From positions 1 through 64,000 of the forward strand of contig NZ_LAPZ01000015.1 of NCBI RefSeq assembly GCF_002120225.1: a stretch of 64,000 nt of DNA, given 5' to 3'. Shown piece by piece: positions 52,023-61,142 of the stretch. The stretch comes from Tenacibaculum holothuriorum (GTDB taxonomy: Bacteria > Bacteroidota > Bacteroidia > Flavobacteriales > Flavobacteriaceae). The notes under the pieces are model-generated. The model did no database searches and was not told the DNA's origin. It was given only the letters and a program-made list of their open reading frames with translations. The position numbers were made by a program, and so were the translations under genes. The stretch's first letter is position 1, and each line of letters opens with the position of its first letter.

Positions 52023-53080
52023 TTAGTACTTAGTTTTAAGTGTACTTTATACCAATTAATTTCTTCATTAATATTCAAAGAATGATTATTTTGGTATAAT
52101 AAATTTAGCTGTTTTTTTACATTTTTAAGTCCAATCTCTTCCTTATACGTATTACTTAATCCACTTGGTTTCGGCTTTGTATTTTCAATTTTAAAGTCAA
52201 TTTCTTTATTCTTTTGAGTAAGTTCAATATTAATGGTGGCGTTAGTTAATTCTTGACTTACGCCATGTTTAAAAGCATTTTCAATAAAAGTTAATAATAA
52301 TAATGGTGCTATTTTACCTTCTTTAGATACTTCTTTTTTAAAAGAAATAGATACTCTATCATCGTATCGAACTTTTTCTAAAGCTAAGTAGTTTTCTATT
52401 AAATCTACTTCTTTACGTATAGGTACATATTTTTCATTACAACCATACAACGTATAGTCTAAAATTTCTGATAGCTTTTGAATTACCAACATAGTTCTAT
52501 CCGATTTTTTAAAAGCTAAAGCATATAGATTATTTAAAGTGTTGAATAAAAAATGTGGATTCAATTGATTTTTTAAAGCGGTTAGTTCTGCTATTTTCTT
52601 TTGCTCATTCAATTTGGTTAAAGCTTGTTGTTTTCTATAAAATCGAATGGCCAATAATAAAAAGGTAGGTTGCAATAAATAGTTAGCAACTCGTATAAAT
52701 TCTTTAATGCTTGTTAGTCTATCATGTAAAGTAGCTTCAGGAAATCTCTTTAAATAATTTTGATAAGTTACAGGATATGTGGGTTCTAAATAATAAACTT
52801 TAATCAAAGTACAAGTTATAAAACCTAGAGTCAATAAAGCTAAGGAAAAAATCCAGAATAGAATTTTATGTCCTTGGTTCAAGAATTTTGGAATAAAAAC
52901 AAAAATTACGGTAGAAGTTATTAGAAATTGAATAATTGTTCTAATAGTATAGACTTCTATAACCTCTCGTGTACTTGAATAATACCAGCTCGATGCTGTT
53001 GCAGTAAACATAACAAACAACACCCAAAATAAAAGGTAGCTTATAGTAGGCTGTTGTATGTATTTTTTGATTGTCTCCAA
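52019..53080 (-). CDS. LytS/YehU-like sensor histidine kinase
   Basis: Membrane kinase with about four to five N-terminal helices (first 150 residues), a short coiled coil and a His_kinase domain: ALKNQLNPHFLFNTLNNLYA holds the phosphoacceptor His, followed by RKEVDLIENYLALEKVRY and the ATP-binding LLLLTFIENAFKHGV. The frame is open to TTG 53098, but a perfect -7 box (53103-53096) overlaps that codon, so the next TTG at 53080 (METIKKYIQQP) is preferred; the product then has 353 residues. Cognate regulator overlaps downstream. Confidence 0.88.
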   Translation of the reverse strand: METIKKYIQQPTISYLLFWVLFVMFTATASSWYYSSTREVIEVYTIRTIIQFLITSTVIFVFIPKFLNQGHKILFWIFSLALLTLGFITCTLIKVYYLEPTYPVTYQNYLKRFPEATLHDRLTSIKEFIRVANYLLQPTFLLLAIRFYRKQQALTKLNEQKKIAELTALKNQLNPHFLFNTLNNLYALAFKKSDRTMLVIQKLSEILDYTLYGCNEKYVPIRKEVDLIENYLALEKVRYDDRVSISFKKEVSKEGKIAPLLLLTFIENAFKHGVSQELTNATINIELTQKNKEIDFKIENTKPKPSGLSNTYKEEIGLKNVKKQLNLLYQNNHSLNINEEINWYKVHLKLSTK

Positions 53081-53095
53081 AATTGCTTTTAAAAC

Positions 53096-53103
53096 CAAAA
53101 ATA
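53096..53103 (-). promoter_or_regulatory. -7 box TATTTTTG of the LytS-like kinase gene
   Basis: Perfect TAnnTTTG match on the minus strand. It makes the TTG at 53098 an unlikely start and favours 53080. Confidence 0.5.
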
Positions 53104-53297
53104 CAATTCTTAATACGTTAAAAATTAAAGTGCAGATAAAATAGTTATTTGAGTCGATAGATTATACGGTAATACAGATGAATTTTATTTTGATAAAAAA
53201 AGAGTTTATAACGACCAGATTACCCTATCTATCTACTTCAAACAAAAGGGATTATTATAGAAATTACTTTGCGTGATGAATTTTAAAAATATAAAAA

Positions 53298-53909
53298 ATG
53301 AAACTTCAAGTTATCACTCAAAAAAGGTTGCAAAAAACAATGTTATTATTCTTTTTGTTTTTTGCTTTAAGTATTGTAAAAGCTCAACAAAGTATTTGGA
53401 AAATAGACCCTTCTCACTCTAAAATAAATTTTGGTATTTCTTATTTTAAAATAGGAGAAATTAAAGGAAACTTTGATAAATACGAAGGAGCTTTTATTTC
53501 TGATAATGAAAACTTTGAGAATACTTCTGTAAACATATCCATAGAAACAGCTTCTATTAACACCAATCAAAAAGCTAGAGATAAGCACTTAAAAACAAAA
53601 GACTTTTTTGATGCTGAAACTCATCCAAAAATAACTTTTGAAAGTACTTCTATGAGTAAGGTTTTAGAAAAAGAATACAAGTTAAAAGGCAATTTTACAA
53701 TGACAGGAATTACAAAACCTATAGAGTTAAAAGCCATTTACAAAGGAAGTTTTCTACATCCTCGATATAAAAAGAAGGTTGCAATTTTTAAAATTAACGG
53801 AACAATTTTTAGAAAAGATTTTAAAGTTGGTACTAACTATCCGCCAGCAAAATTAGCTTTAGGTAATAATGTTGTATTAGATGCAGAAATACATTTAACA
53901 AAACAATAA
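53298..53909 (+). CDS. YceI family protein
   Basis: Secreted lipocalin-like protein of 203 residues. An N-terminal signal with a long basic region precedes SIVKAQ; an internal Met at residue 15 is an alternative start. The YceI domain begins WKIDPSHSKINFGISYFKIG and has GNFDKYEGAF, KDFFDAETHPKITFEST and FTMTGITKPIELK. Members bind isoprenoid or other lipid-like molecules in the periplasm. It lies nine bases before a TonB-linked receptor gene, probably in one operon with it and the DUF6503 lipoprotein. Confidence 0.92.
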   Translation: MKLQVITQKRLQKTMLLFFLFFALSIVKAQQSIWKIDPSHSKINFGISYFKIGEIKGNFDKYEGAFISDNENFENTSVNISIETASINTNQKARDKHLKTKDFFDAETHPKITFESTSMSKVLEKEYKLKGNFTMTGITKPIELKAIYKGSFLHPRYKKKVAIFKINGTIFRKDFKVGTNYPPAKLALGNNVVLDAEIHLTKQ

Positions 53910-53917
53910 AAATTATA

Positions 53918-56272
53918 ATGAAACAGATACTTACTCTTATTTTTTGCACTATAAGTTGTTTTTGTTTTGCACAAACGTATACTATTAGTGGGAAAATTGC
54001 CGATAAAAACACTAAAGAAACTATTCCGTATGCTACTGTTATTATTAAATCTAAAACAAATAATAAAACCATTACTGGCGGAATAACAGACGATAAAGGA
54101 ACATTTGAAATTTCAAAAATTCCAGTGAATGATTTTTTTGTTGAAGTTCAGTTTATTGGTTATAAAACCATAACGAAAGAAGTTAAAAATAATAAAAGGA
54201 AGACAAATTTAGGAACGTTGTTTATTGAAGAATCAGCACAAGTTTTAGATGAAGTTTCTATTGTAGCAGAACGTTCTACTATTGAACAGAAAATAGATAG
54301 AAAAGTAATTAATGTAGGAAAGGATTTAACTACAGCAGGAGCCACAGCTTCAGATATTATGGGAAATATTCCTTCAGTAAGTGTAAATCAAGATGGTGAA
54401 ATTGCTTTACGAGGAAATGAAAATGTACGTGTACTTATCGATGGTAAACCTACTAACATTGAAGCTTCGCAGTTATTACAGCAAATACCATCAGCCTCTA
54501 TAAAAAAAATAGAATTAATCACATCACCATCAGCAAAATACAACCCTGAAGGAATGAGTGGAATTATTAATATTGTGCTTCATAAAAATGCTAAACTCGG
54601 CTTTAATGGAAACATAAATTTAGGACTTACTCAAGGAGAGAAAACACGATTTAATGGTTCATTAGGCTTGAATTATAGAACAGGAAAATTTAACATTTAT
54701 GGAAATTATGGAAACAGTTTTGGTAAAAATACTTTAAAAGGAAGCGTTGTTCGATTTATAGAAAATTCCGCTCAACATCAAGATAATGTGGTGGATAATA
54801 CATCTCATTTATATAAAATAGGAGTTGACTATTTTATTAATGATAAAAACACGATGTCTTTTTACACAAATCAAAATGTTTTTAAAAGTGATTTTATGTC
54901 CGACATAGACGTGACTTACACGAATAATCCATCAAATAACTTTTTTCAAGATTATACTTTCAATAAAAATAATACGTCAAAAACTTACAATTTTGATTTT
55001 AAACATGATTTTGATAAAGATGGACATAATATAGAGTTGGAAGTAGATTATAACGACTATGAAGGAGATAATATTACAGATTTTACATTCGCTGGAAATA
55101 CTTCAAATACCGATTATAGAGACATTATTCTAGACAATAGAAAAAACACCACTATTAATTTAGATTATGTAAATCCGTTATCAGAAACATCAACGTTAGA
55201 AATAGGACTTGAATCTCGTTTTAGAAGAACAGATAATTCTTACCAAACAACAAGTACAACACTTAATAATTCTATGTTTACATACGATAGAGATATTTAT
55301 TCATTCTATACCACTTTTAAGCAAAATTTTGACAAATGGACCTATCAAATAGGAGCTAGATTAGAAGACTATAAAGTAAACTCTCAATTTATAGAAACCA
55401 ACCAGAATAGGAATGTTTTTGAAGATAAACTCTTTAACATTTATCCATCAGCATTTGTAAAATATACGCCAGACGAAGAAAAAAAGAACAGCTATCAATT
55501 GAGTATTAGTAGAAGAGTAGACCGTCCAGGATTAAATCAAGTAAACCCAATTAGAGCATGGAACACTTCGCAAATTATAGCTATTGGAAATATGAGATTA
55601 AATCCACAATTTACAAACTCAATTGAATTTAATTATACAAGAAAGTTAGAAAAAGGAAGTCTTACTTTAGGAACATTCTATCGAAGAATTAAAGATGAAA
55701 TTAATAGAATAGGATATTTTGATAGTAATGATCCAACAAAACTGGTATTAGATTACGATAATTTTGATGATAATAACGCATACGGATTTGAATTAGCTGC
55801 AAACTACAAGCCATTATCTTGGTGGAATTTTAATACCAGTTTCGATATCTTTTCAAGAAAACAAAAAGGAGATATAGAAAACGAACAAGTAGAAGTTACA
55901 AATACAGCAACTAACTTTAGAATGAACCATAACTTTAAAGCAACAAAAGACTTAACTTTTCAGTTATTTGGAATTTATAGTGGAAAGCAAAAAATTCTTC
56001 AATACGAATTAAAAGACAATTACTATATAAATGCGGGAGCTAGATATAATTTTGCTCAAGGAAAAGGAACATTAAGCCTTAATTTTAATGATATTTTTAG
56101 AACCCAACGTTTTGCTTTTGAAAGTTATCGAACAGTATTCCAAAGAGGTGATTTACGAAGAGATTCTCGAACTGTTTACTTTGGACTTTCCTACAGATTT
56201 GGAGGAGGAAAAAACAAAGCTCTAAAAAGAAAGAAAAGAGATAATAATGAAAAACGAGGAGGTTTTTTATAA
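53918..56272 (+). CDS. TonB-linked outer-membrane receptor with carboxypeptidase-regulatory-like domain
   Basis: Protein of 784 residues. A signal peptide (ending CFCFAQ near 19) is followed by a CarboxypepD_reg-like domain (about 22-105: TYTISGKIADKNTKETIPYA), a plug domain (about 115-220: ASDIMGNIPSVSVNQDGEIA, LRGNENVRVLIDG) and an outer-membrane beta barrel of the OMP_b-brl_3 type (about 250-784) ending SYRFGGGKNK. The ligand is unknown; there is no SusD partner, so large glycans are less likely than ions or small molecules. It is the middle gene of a three-gene run with YceI and DUF6503. Confidence 0.92.
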   Translation: MKQILTLIFCTISCFCFAQTYTISGKIADKNTKETIPYATVIIKSKTNNKTITGGITDDKGTFEISKIPVNDFFVEVQFIGYKTITKEVKNNKRKTNLGTLFIEESAQVLDEVSIVAERSTIEQKIDRKVINVGKDLTTAGATASDIMGNIPSVSVNQDGEIALRGNENVRVLIDGKPTNIEASQLLQQIPSASIKKIELITSPSAKYNPEGMSGIINIVLHKNAKLGFNGNINLGLTQGEKTRFNGSLGLNYRTGKFNIYGNYGNSFGKNTLKGSVVRFIENSAQHQDNVVDNTSHLYKIGVDYFINDKNTMSFYTNQNVFKSDFMSDIDVTYTNNPSNNFFQDYTFNKNNTSKTYNFDFKHDFDKDGHNIELEVDYNDYEGDNITDFTFAGNTSNTDYRDIILDNRKNTTINLDYVNPLSETSTLEIGLESRFRRTDNSYQTTSTTLNNSMFTYDRDIYSFYTTFKQNFDKWTYQIGARLEDYKVNSQFIETNQNRNVFEDKLFNIYPSAFVKYTPDEEKKNSYQLSISRRVDRPGLNQVNPIRAWNTSQIIAIGNMRLNPQFTNSIEFNYTRKLEKGSLTLGTFYRRIKDEINRIGYFDSNDPTKLVLDYDNFDDNNAYGFELAANYKPLSWWNFNTSFDIFSRKQKGDIENEQVEVTNTATNFRMNHNFKATKDLTFQLFGIYSGKQKILQYELKDNYYINAGARYNFAQGKGTLSLNFNDIFRTQRFAFESYRTVFQRGDLRRDSRTVYFGLSYRFGGGKNKALKRKKRDNNEKRGGFL

Positions 56273-56283
56273 ACTAAAAACAA

Positions 56284-57090
56284 ATGAAAAAAATCTATTT
56301 ATTACTAGTACTATTTATAAGTTTTTCTTGTAAACAGAAAGAAGCAATTAAAAAAATTACATACAATAATCCTGCAAAAAAAATGATAGCCAAAACGGTT
56401 AACAAAGTTGGAAATTATGAGCAATTAAAAAAGCTTAAAAATGTAGAATTTAATTACACTTTCTATCAACCTAGTAACAATAAAAAAGATATTTCTGTAG
56501 AACGTTATGTGTTTGATGGTGAAATTTCTTGGGGAAAATACACAACCCATCAAGTTTTTGTATTTCCAAAAAACAAAGAAATAGCTACTCAATATTTTAG
56601 TGAAAAAAATAATAAAGCATGGGTAAAATTAGGAGATCAATTTATGAAAGACTCCTCAACTTTAGCAAGTGTAAAATTTATAAGAAAAGCCAATTTTTAC
56701 TGGTTTACAATGATGCAAAAGCTATTAGATGAAGGACTAACATATAAACTTCTTCCAGATAGAAAAGTAGATAATATAGACTATAAAATTATAAAAGTTG
56801 GTTTCGAAAAAAATATAGGAGAAGTTCAAGATGATTTTATACTATATCTGAATCCAGAAACTCATTTGGTAGATCAATTTTTATTTACCGTAAAAGGATC
56901 TAAGATACCACAACCTTTGTTAATGAAATCTTCGTATTCAACTGTAAAAGGCATTTCTATTATGACAAAAAGAGATATTTATATGGCTGATTGGGACGGA
57001 AATATAAAAGGAGATATTTTATTTCAACAAGTTTCAGAAAACATTAAATTCAATAATAATTTTGATGTGACAATGTTTGAAGAAAAGTAG
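56284..57090 (+). CDS. DUF6503 family lipoprotein
   Basis: Protein of 268 residues. The signal ends in the lipobox LFISFSC (Cys at about 16), predicting lipidation. The mature part is a beta-rich fold similar to outer-membrane lipoprotein carrier proteins: VGNYEQLKKLKNVEFNYTF, YVFDGEISWGKY and LYLNPETHLVDQFLF. This matches my recollection of the DUF6503 family. The function is unknown; by position it may help the TonB-linked receptor. Eleven bases separate it from that gene. Confidence 0.75.
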   Translation: MKKIYLLLVLFISFSCKQKEAIKKITYNNPAKKMIAKTVNKVGNYEQLKKLKNVEFNYTFYQPSNNKKDISVERYVFDGEISWGKYTTHQVFVFPKNKEIATQYFSEKNNKAWVKLGDQFMKDSSTLASVKFIRKANFYWFTMMQKLLDEGLTYKLLPDRKVDNIDYKIIKVGFEKNIGEVQDDFILYLNPETHLVDQFLFTVKGSKIPQPLLMKSSYSTVKGISIMTKRDIYMADWDGNIKGDILFQQVSENIKFNNNFDVTMFEEK

Positions 57091-57112
57091 GTAAGTTATT
57101 TAACAAACTCAC

Positions 57113-57120
57113 TATTTTTG
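57113..57120 (+). promoter_or_regulatory. -7 box TATTTTTG of the MATE transporter gene
   Basis: Perfect TAnnTTTG match 18 bases before the TTG start at 57138. Confidence 0.5.
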
Positions 57121-57137
57121 TGGTTTAATTTTTTACT

Positions 57138-58472
57138 TTGAATCACGACATTAGCTTTAAAAATATTAATAAACTAGCAATTCCAGCACTCATTGCTGGA
57201 GTTGCTGAACCTTTGCTTTCTACTACCGATTTAGCTATTGTTGGAAATATTGATTATAAAGCCACTGAAAGTATTGCTGCTATTGGAATTGTGGGCGCAT
57301 TTTTATCAATGTTAATTTGGGTATTTGGTCAAACACGAAGTGGAATATCCTCTATTGTTTCACAATATTTAGGAGCAAATAAGTTAGACGAAGTAAAAAA
57401 CTTACCCGCACAAGCTATTCTTATTGTAGTAAGTACAAGCTTACTTGTTTTAGGATTCAGTTATCCTTTTGCCAAAGAAATTTTTCAGTTTTACAATGCC
57501 TCAGGAACGATTTTAGATTTTTGTGTAGACTATTATCAAATTAGAGTCTTCGGATTCCCATTTACACTATTTGTAATTGCTGTATTTGGTACGTTTAGAG
57601 GTTTGCAAAACACCTATTATCCAATGTTAATTGCCATTATAGGAACTGTTGTAAACATTGGATTAGACCTTGTTTTGGTGTACGGAATTGAAGGTTATAT
57701 CACACCCATGAATATTCAAGGAGCGGCTTATGCTAGTGTAATAGCCCAAATAACCATGGCAATAATATCTGGGTATTTATTACTTACCAAAACATCAATT
57801 TCTTTAAAAGTTGAATTTCCGTTTAATAAAGAAATTCCAAGATTTGTGGTAATGATTTTAAACCTATTTGTTCGTACCATAGCCTTAAATACTGCACTGT
57901 ATTTTGCAACATCTTATGCTACCGATTACGGAAAGGAATATATCGCAGCTTATACCATCGGACTCAATTTATGGCTTATGGGAGCATTTATGATTGATGG
58001 ATATTCAAGTGCAGGAAACATTTTATCAGGAAAATTATTAGGAGCTAAAGCCTATGATACCCTAATAAAACTGGGAAATAAATTGATTGTTTATGGATTT
58101 ATTTTTGGAGGAGTATTAGCAGCCGTTGGATTTGTTTTTTACAATTTTATAGGAAGAATATTTACCAAAGAACCTTTAGTTTTAGAACAGTTTTACAATA
58201 CCTTTTGGATTATCTTATTTATGCAACCCATATGTTCTATTGCCTTTATTTACGACGGAATGTTTAAGGGATTGGGAGAGATGAAATATTTACGAAATGT
58301 GTTATTACTTTCTACTGGGCTTGTGTTTATTCCTGTACTCTTAATATTTGATAATTTAGGCTACAAACTATACGCTATTTGGATAGCTTTTTACGGATGG
58401 ATTATTGCAAGAGGAATTCCATTAATTTTAAGATTTAGAACAAAGTTCTTACCATTGAGCAAGTCAAATTAA
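57138..58472 (+). CDS. MATE family efflux transporter
   Basis: Integral membrane protein of 444 residues with twelve helices in two pseudo-repeats. Family motifs: INKLAIPALIAGVAEPLLST, IWVFGQTRSGISSIVSQYLG, GTFRGLQNTYYPMLI in the first half and a matching DGMFKGLGEMKY in the second. It exports cationic drugs or metabolites using a Na+ or H+ gradient; the substrate is unknown. The start is TTG 57138 (MNHDISFKNIN), supported by the -7 box just upstream. Its 3' end overlaps that of the converging GNAT gene by four bases. Confidence 0.93.
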   Translation: MNHDISFKNINKLAIPALIAGVAEPLLSTTDLAIVGNIDYKATESIAAIGIVGAFLSMLIWVFGQTRSGISSIVSQYLGANKLDEVKNLPAQAILIVVSTSLLVLGFSYPFAKEIFQFYNASGTILDFCVDYYQIRVFGFPFTLFVIAVFGTFRGLQNTYYPMLIAIIGTVVNIGLDLVLVYGIEGYITPMNIQGAAYASVIAQITMAIISGYLLLTKTSISLKVEFPFNKEIPRFVVMILNLFVRTIALNTALYFATSYATDYGKEYIAAYTIGLNLWLMGAFMIDGYSSAGNILSGKLLGAKAYDTLIKLGNKLIVYGFIFGGVLAAVGFVFYNFIGRIFTKEPLVLEQFYNTFWIILFMQPICSIAFIYDGMFKGLGEMKYLRNVLLLSTGLVFIPVLLIFDNLGYKLYAIWIAFYGWIIARGIPLILRFRTKFLPLSKSN

Positions 58473-58921
58473 AACTCCTTTTCAAAAACAATTTTTGTTT
58501 GTCCTTTTTCATTGCTATAAACCTGAACAATATCAAATCCATTTTTTAAATTCAAAATTAGCATAGGCTTATATTGATTCATTGATTTGGTTCTTAGTTT
58601 AGAAAATCTGCTTTTCCTTACCCATTTTTCTTGTAGTAAAGCCAAGGTTTTAGCAATTCCTTTTTTTCGATAATTTTCTAAAACACCACCTACCCAACTA
58701 TAAAAAGTGTTTGGATTATATTGATAACCTATTTTAAACCCAACGGGAATATTTCCATCACAAGCAATTAAACAAAGTAACTGTGTTTTGGTTTCAATAC
58801 GCTCTATAAAGAATTTAGGCTGTGCATCTTTAAAAATAGTAGTGTATAATGTAAGTAGCTCTTCCATTTGTTCTTGATTAGGAATACCTTCTATAACCGA
58901 ATACTGTATTTGATCTTTCAT
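58469..58921 (-). CDS. GNAT family N-acetyltransferase
   Basis: Protein of 150 residues with the GNAT fold. The acetyl-CoA site is VGGVLENYRKKGIAKTLALL (R/Q-x2-G-x-G/A as RKKGIA), preceded by the strand PVGFKIGYQ and followed by MLILNLKNGFDI in the position of the family's last helix and strand. The acceptor (protein, amino acid or antibiotic) cannot be told. It is transcribed toward the MATE gene and overlaps its end, and away from the enoyl-CoA hydratase gene. Confidence 0.85.
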   Translation of the reverse strand: MKDQIQYSVIEGIPNQEQMEELLTLYTTIFKDAQPKFFIERIETKTQLLCLIACDGNIPVGFKIGYQYNPNTFYSWVGGVLENYRKKGIAKTLALLQEKWVRKSRFSKLRTKSMNQYKPMLILNLKNGFDIVQVYSNEKGQTKIVFEKEF

Positions 58922-58947
58922 AATTTCTCAAAAACTAAAATTAAGAT

Positions 58948-58955
58948 TATTTTTG
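58948..58955 (+). promoter_or_regulatory. -7 box TATTTTTG of the enoyl-CoA hydratase-like gene
   Basis: Perfect TAnnTTTG match 15 bases before ATG 58971. Confidence 0.55.
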
Positions 58956-58970
58956 AACAAACTATAAAAA

Positions 58971-59738
58971 ATGACAACAACAAGACCTAACGGAAGTTTA
59001 TATACGCGCATAGAAAATAAAATTGCTACGGTTGAATTTGAGCACCCGGCAAGTAATTCATTTCCAAGTGAATTATTAGAACGTTTAGCCAACGAATTTG
59101 ACACATTATCAACCAATGATGAGGCAGCAATTATTGTATTAAAATCTGAAGGAGAAAGAGCGTTTTGTGCTGGAGCTTCATTTGATGAGTTGGTAGCTAT
59201 TGATAATTTAGAAGATGGAAAGTACTTCTTTTCTGGTTTTGCCAATGTAATCAATGCAATGCGTCGTTGTTCTAAATTAATTGTAGGTAGAGTACAAGGG
59301 AAAACCGTTGGAGGTGGCGTTGGTTTGGCAGCTGCTTGCGATTATGTATTGGCAACAGAAGCAGCTTCTATTAAATTATCAGAGTTTACTATTGGAATAG
59401 GACCTTTTGTAATTGCACCAGCCGTAGAACGTAAAGTAGGTGTAAGCGGATTAGCAGAACTTACCTTAGATGCTACTAGCTGGAAAAATGCATATTGGGC
59501 AAAAGAAAAAGGGTTATATGCTCGCGTGTTCGAAAATATTGATGAATTAGATAAAGAAGTTGAAATTTTTACAGAAACGTTAGCTTCTTATAATCCAGAA
59601 GCTTTAGATGAAATGAAAAAAGCTTTGTGGATAGGAACAGAACACTGGCAAGAATTGTTAATTGAAAGAGCAGAAATCTCAGGAAAATTAGTGTTATCTG
59701 ACTTTACTAAAAACGCATTAGCAAAATTTAAAAAGTAA
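58971..59738 (+). CDS. Enoyl-CoA hydratase/isomerase family protein
   Basis: Crotonase-fold protein of 255 residues. GERAFCAGASFDELVAI forms the first oxyanion segment (usual AFCAG motif) and VQGKTVGGGVGLAAACDYVL the second. The segment SIKLSEFTIGIGPFVIAP corresponds to the substrate loop; the catalytic Glu of the hydratases is less clear, so the actual reaction may be hydration, isomerisation or hydrolysis. Relatives in Flavobacteria are often tied to phenylacetate or branched-chain acid breakdown, but no such genes are adjacent. The next gene encodes a tiny membrane protein. Confidence 0.9.
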   Translation: MTTTRPNGSLYTRIENKIATVEFEHPASNSFPSELLERLANEFDTLSTNDEAAIIVLKSEGERAFCAGASFDELVAIDNLEDGKYFFSGFANVINAMRRCSKLIVGRVQGKTVGGGVGLAAACDYVLATEAASIKLSEFTIGIGPFVIAPAVERKVGVSGLAELTLDATSWKNAYWAKEKGLYARVFENIDELDKEVEIFTETLASYNPEALDEMKKALWIGTEHWQELLIERAEISGKLVLSDFTKNALAKFKK

Positions 59739-59743
59739 ATTCG

Positions 59744-59751
59744 TACTTTCG
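59744..59751 (+). promoter_or_regulatory. Likely -7 box TACTTTCG of the small membrane protein gene
   Basis: One base off TAnnTTTG, 22 bases before ATG 59774. Confidence 0.35.
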
Positions 59752-59773
59752 ACGAAAATAAAAAACAAAGACC

Positions 59774-59872
59774 ATGGGTGGAGATTATTTATTTGCCGTT
59801 TTAGCTGCTTTAGTAGCAGTTGTGTATTTTTTTAATAAATATAGAGCAAACAAGAAGTTTAGAAGAAAATAA
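59774..59872 (+). CDS. Small single-pass membrane protein (32 residues)
   Basis: ATG 59774 opens 32 codons ending TAA 59870-59872. The product has one hydrophobic helix (YLFAVLAALVAVVYFFNKY) followed by a very basic tail (RANKKFRRK), the pattern of a single-pass inner-membrane protein with the tail in the cytoplasm (positive-inside rule). I do not recognise it. A near-consensus -7 box lies 22 bases upstream and a hairpin terminator follows, so it looks like an independent gene. It could be a membrane-complex subunit or a regulator. Confidence 0.55.
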   Translation: MGGDYLFAVLAALVAVVYFFNKYRANKKFRRK

Positions 59873-59884
59873 ACATTTTTGAAC

Positions 59885-59918
59885 AAAAAGAAGTAACAAA
59901 TTAGTTGCTTTTTTCTTT
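59885..59918 (+). terminator. Hairpin terminator after the small membrane protein gene
   Basis: AAAAAGAAGTAAC (59885-59897) pairs with GTTGCTTTTTTCT (59904-59916), with two G-T pairs, around a six-base loop; the right arm is T-rich. Confidence 0.55.
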
Positions 59919-59937
59919 CAAAAAGAGATGATGTATT

Positions 59938-60390
59938 ATGAGCAAGATTAGAATAACCAAACAGTTTAGTTTTGAAACCGGACATGCTTTATACGGGTAT
60001 GATGGTAAGTGTAAGAATGTACACGGACATAGCTATAAGCTTTCGGTAACGGTTATTGGAACACCAATATCAGATACTTCGAATGTAAAGTATGGAATGG
60101 TGATAGATTTTGGAGATCTTAAAAAGATCGTAAAAGAAGAAATTGTAGATGTTTTTGATCATGCTACAGTGTTTAATAAAAACACACCGCATGTAGAATT
60201 AGCAAAAGAGCTAAAAGATAGAGGACACCATGTAATTTTGGTAGGCTATCAACCAACAAGTGAAATGATGGTAATTGATTTTGCAGAGAAAATTAAAAGT
60301 CGTCTTCCAGAGAACTTGTTGTTACATTCTATTAAACTACAAGAAACAGATACTAGCTTTGCCGAATGGTATGCTAGTGATAATAATTAA
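59938..60390 (+). CDS. 6-carboxytetrahydropterin synthase / PTPS family
   Basis: Enzyme of 150 residues in the 6-pyruvoyl-tetrahydropterin synthase fold. Zinc ligands are His16 (FETGHAL) and His29/His31 in CKNVHGHSY, with Cys25 as the catalytic residue; the CxxxHxH pattern is that of QueD, which makes 6-carboxytetrahydropterin for queuosine. DHATVFN and KLQETDTSFAEWY complete the active site. Other pterin roles cannot be excluded. No other queuosine genes are in the window. A clear terminator follows. Confidence 0.9.
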   Translation: MSKIRITKQFSFETGHALYGYDGKCKNVHGHSYKLSVTVIGTPISDTSNVKYGMVIDFGDLKKIVKEEIVDVFDHATVFNKNTPHVELAKELKDRGHHVILVGYQPTSEMMVIDFAEKIKSRLPENLLLHSIKLQETDTSFAEWYASDNN

Positions 60391-60391
60391 C

Positions 60392-60419
60392 AAAAAATCC
60401 TGCTTTTGCAGGATTTTTT
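60392..60419 (+). terminator. Rho-independent terminator after the PTPS-family gene
   Basis: AAAAAATCCTGC and GCAGGATTTTTT form a perfect stem with a four-T loop; it may serve the converging pth as well. Confidence 0.9.
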
Positions 60420-60438
60420 GATTTTATATAATTAGGAA

Positions 60439-61080
60439 TTACTTCCCGTTATATTCGTTCATTGTATTTGATAAGCCTGCGGTAATAAACGAAGTTATTG
60501 CGTTTACAGAGAAAGGAATACGTTCTATCATAGCGCTTTCTTCTTCTGCACTCCATTTACCTAATACAAAATCAACTTGACGCCCTTTTCTATATTCTGA
60601 ACCTACACCAAAACGAAAACGAGGATAGGCTCCTGTGTTAAATTTATCTTGAATATCTTTAAGTCCGTTGTGCCCACCAGAGCTTCCTTTTCCTTTAATG
60701 CGAACTTTTCCGAAGTCGATATTTAAATCATCAGTAATAACCAATAAATTTTCTACATGAATATTTTCTTTTTTCATCCAATAGGTTACTGCTTTTCCGC
60801 TTAAATTCATATAGGTACTAGGCTTTAAAACAAAGACAGTCTTCCCTTTAATTTTTAGTTTGGCTATATCACCTAGTTTTTCGGTTTCAAAGCTTCCTTC
60901 GTGTTCTTTTACAAAGGCATCCACAATTTTAAAACCAATATTATGACGTGTTTCGTCATATTTTTCACCAATATTACCTAAACCTACAATTAAAAACTTT
61001 TTCATTGGATCTGTTTCTATTTCTATCTCTGTTTTGTCAGAAGTGTTAAATAACTTCTTTAAAAAGTTGAAAATATTCAT
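60439..61080 (-). CDS. pth: Peptidyl-tRNA hydrolase
   Basis: Enzyme of 213 residues that frees tRNA from stalled peptidyl-tRNA. FLIVGLGNIGEKYDETRHNIGF holds the conserved Asn and catalytic His46; KPSTYMNLSGKAV, ITDDLNIDFGKVRIKGKGSS and GHNGLKDIQ follow. The first 25 residues (MNIFNFLKKLFNTSDKTEIE and on) are an extra N-terminal segment also seen, as I recall, in other Flavobacteriaceae; MKKFLIVG at residue 26 is the alternative start. It lies just downstream of rplY, a common pairing. Confidence 0.95.
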   Translation of the reverse strand: MNIFNFLKKLFNTSDKTEIEIETDPMKKFLIVGLGNIGEKYDETRHNIGFKIVDAFVKEHEGSFETEKLGDIAKLKIKGKTVFVLKPSTYMNLSGKAVTYWMKKENIHVENLLVITDDLNIDFGKVRIKGKGSSGGHNGLKDIQDKFNTGAYPRFRFGVGSEYRKGRQVDFVLGKWSAEEESAMIERIPFSVNAITSFITAGLSNTMNEYNGK

Positions 61081-61090
61081 GTTTTAAACT

Positions 61091-61121
61091 AAAAAAAGCG
61101 CTACACAAAGTAACGCTTTTA
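61091..61121 (-). terminator. Terminator between rplY and pth
   Basis: AAAAAGCG-C-TAC and GTA-A-CGCTTTT form a stem with one mismatch and a five-base loop; on the minus strand T residues follow. Located between the rplY stop and the pth start. Confidence 0.7.
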
Positions 61122-61142
61122 TTTATTTTTAGTAGCTTATTT

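Noticed and set aside
53157..53190. ATACGGTAATACAG upstream of the YceI gene as a fifth regulator site
   Set aside because: It lacks the TGCGG core and no -7 box lies at the required 36-base distance.
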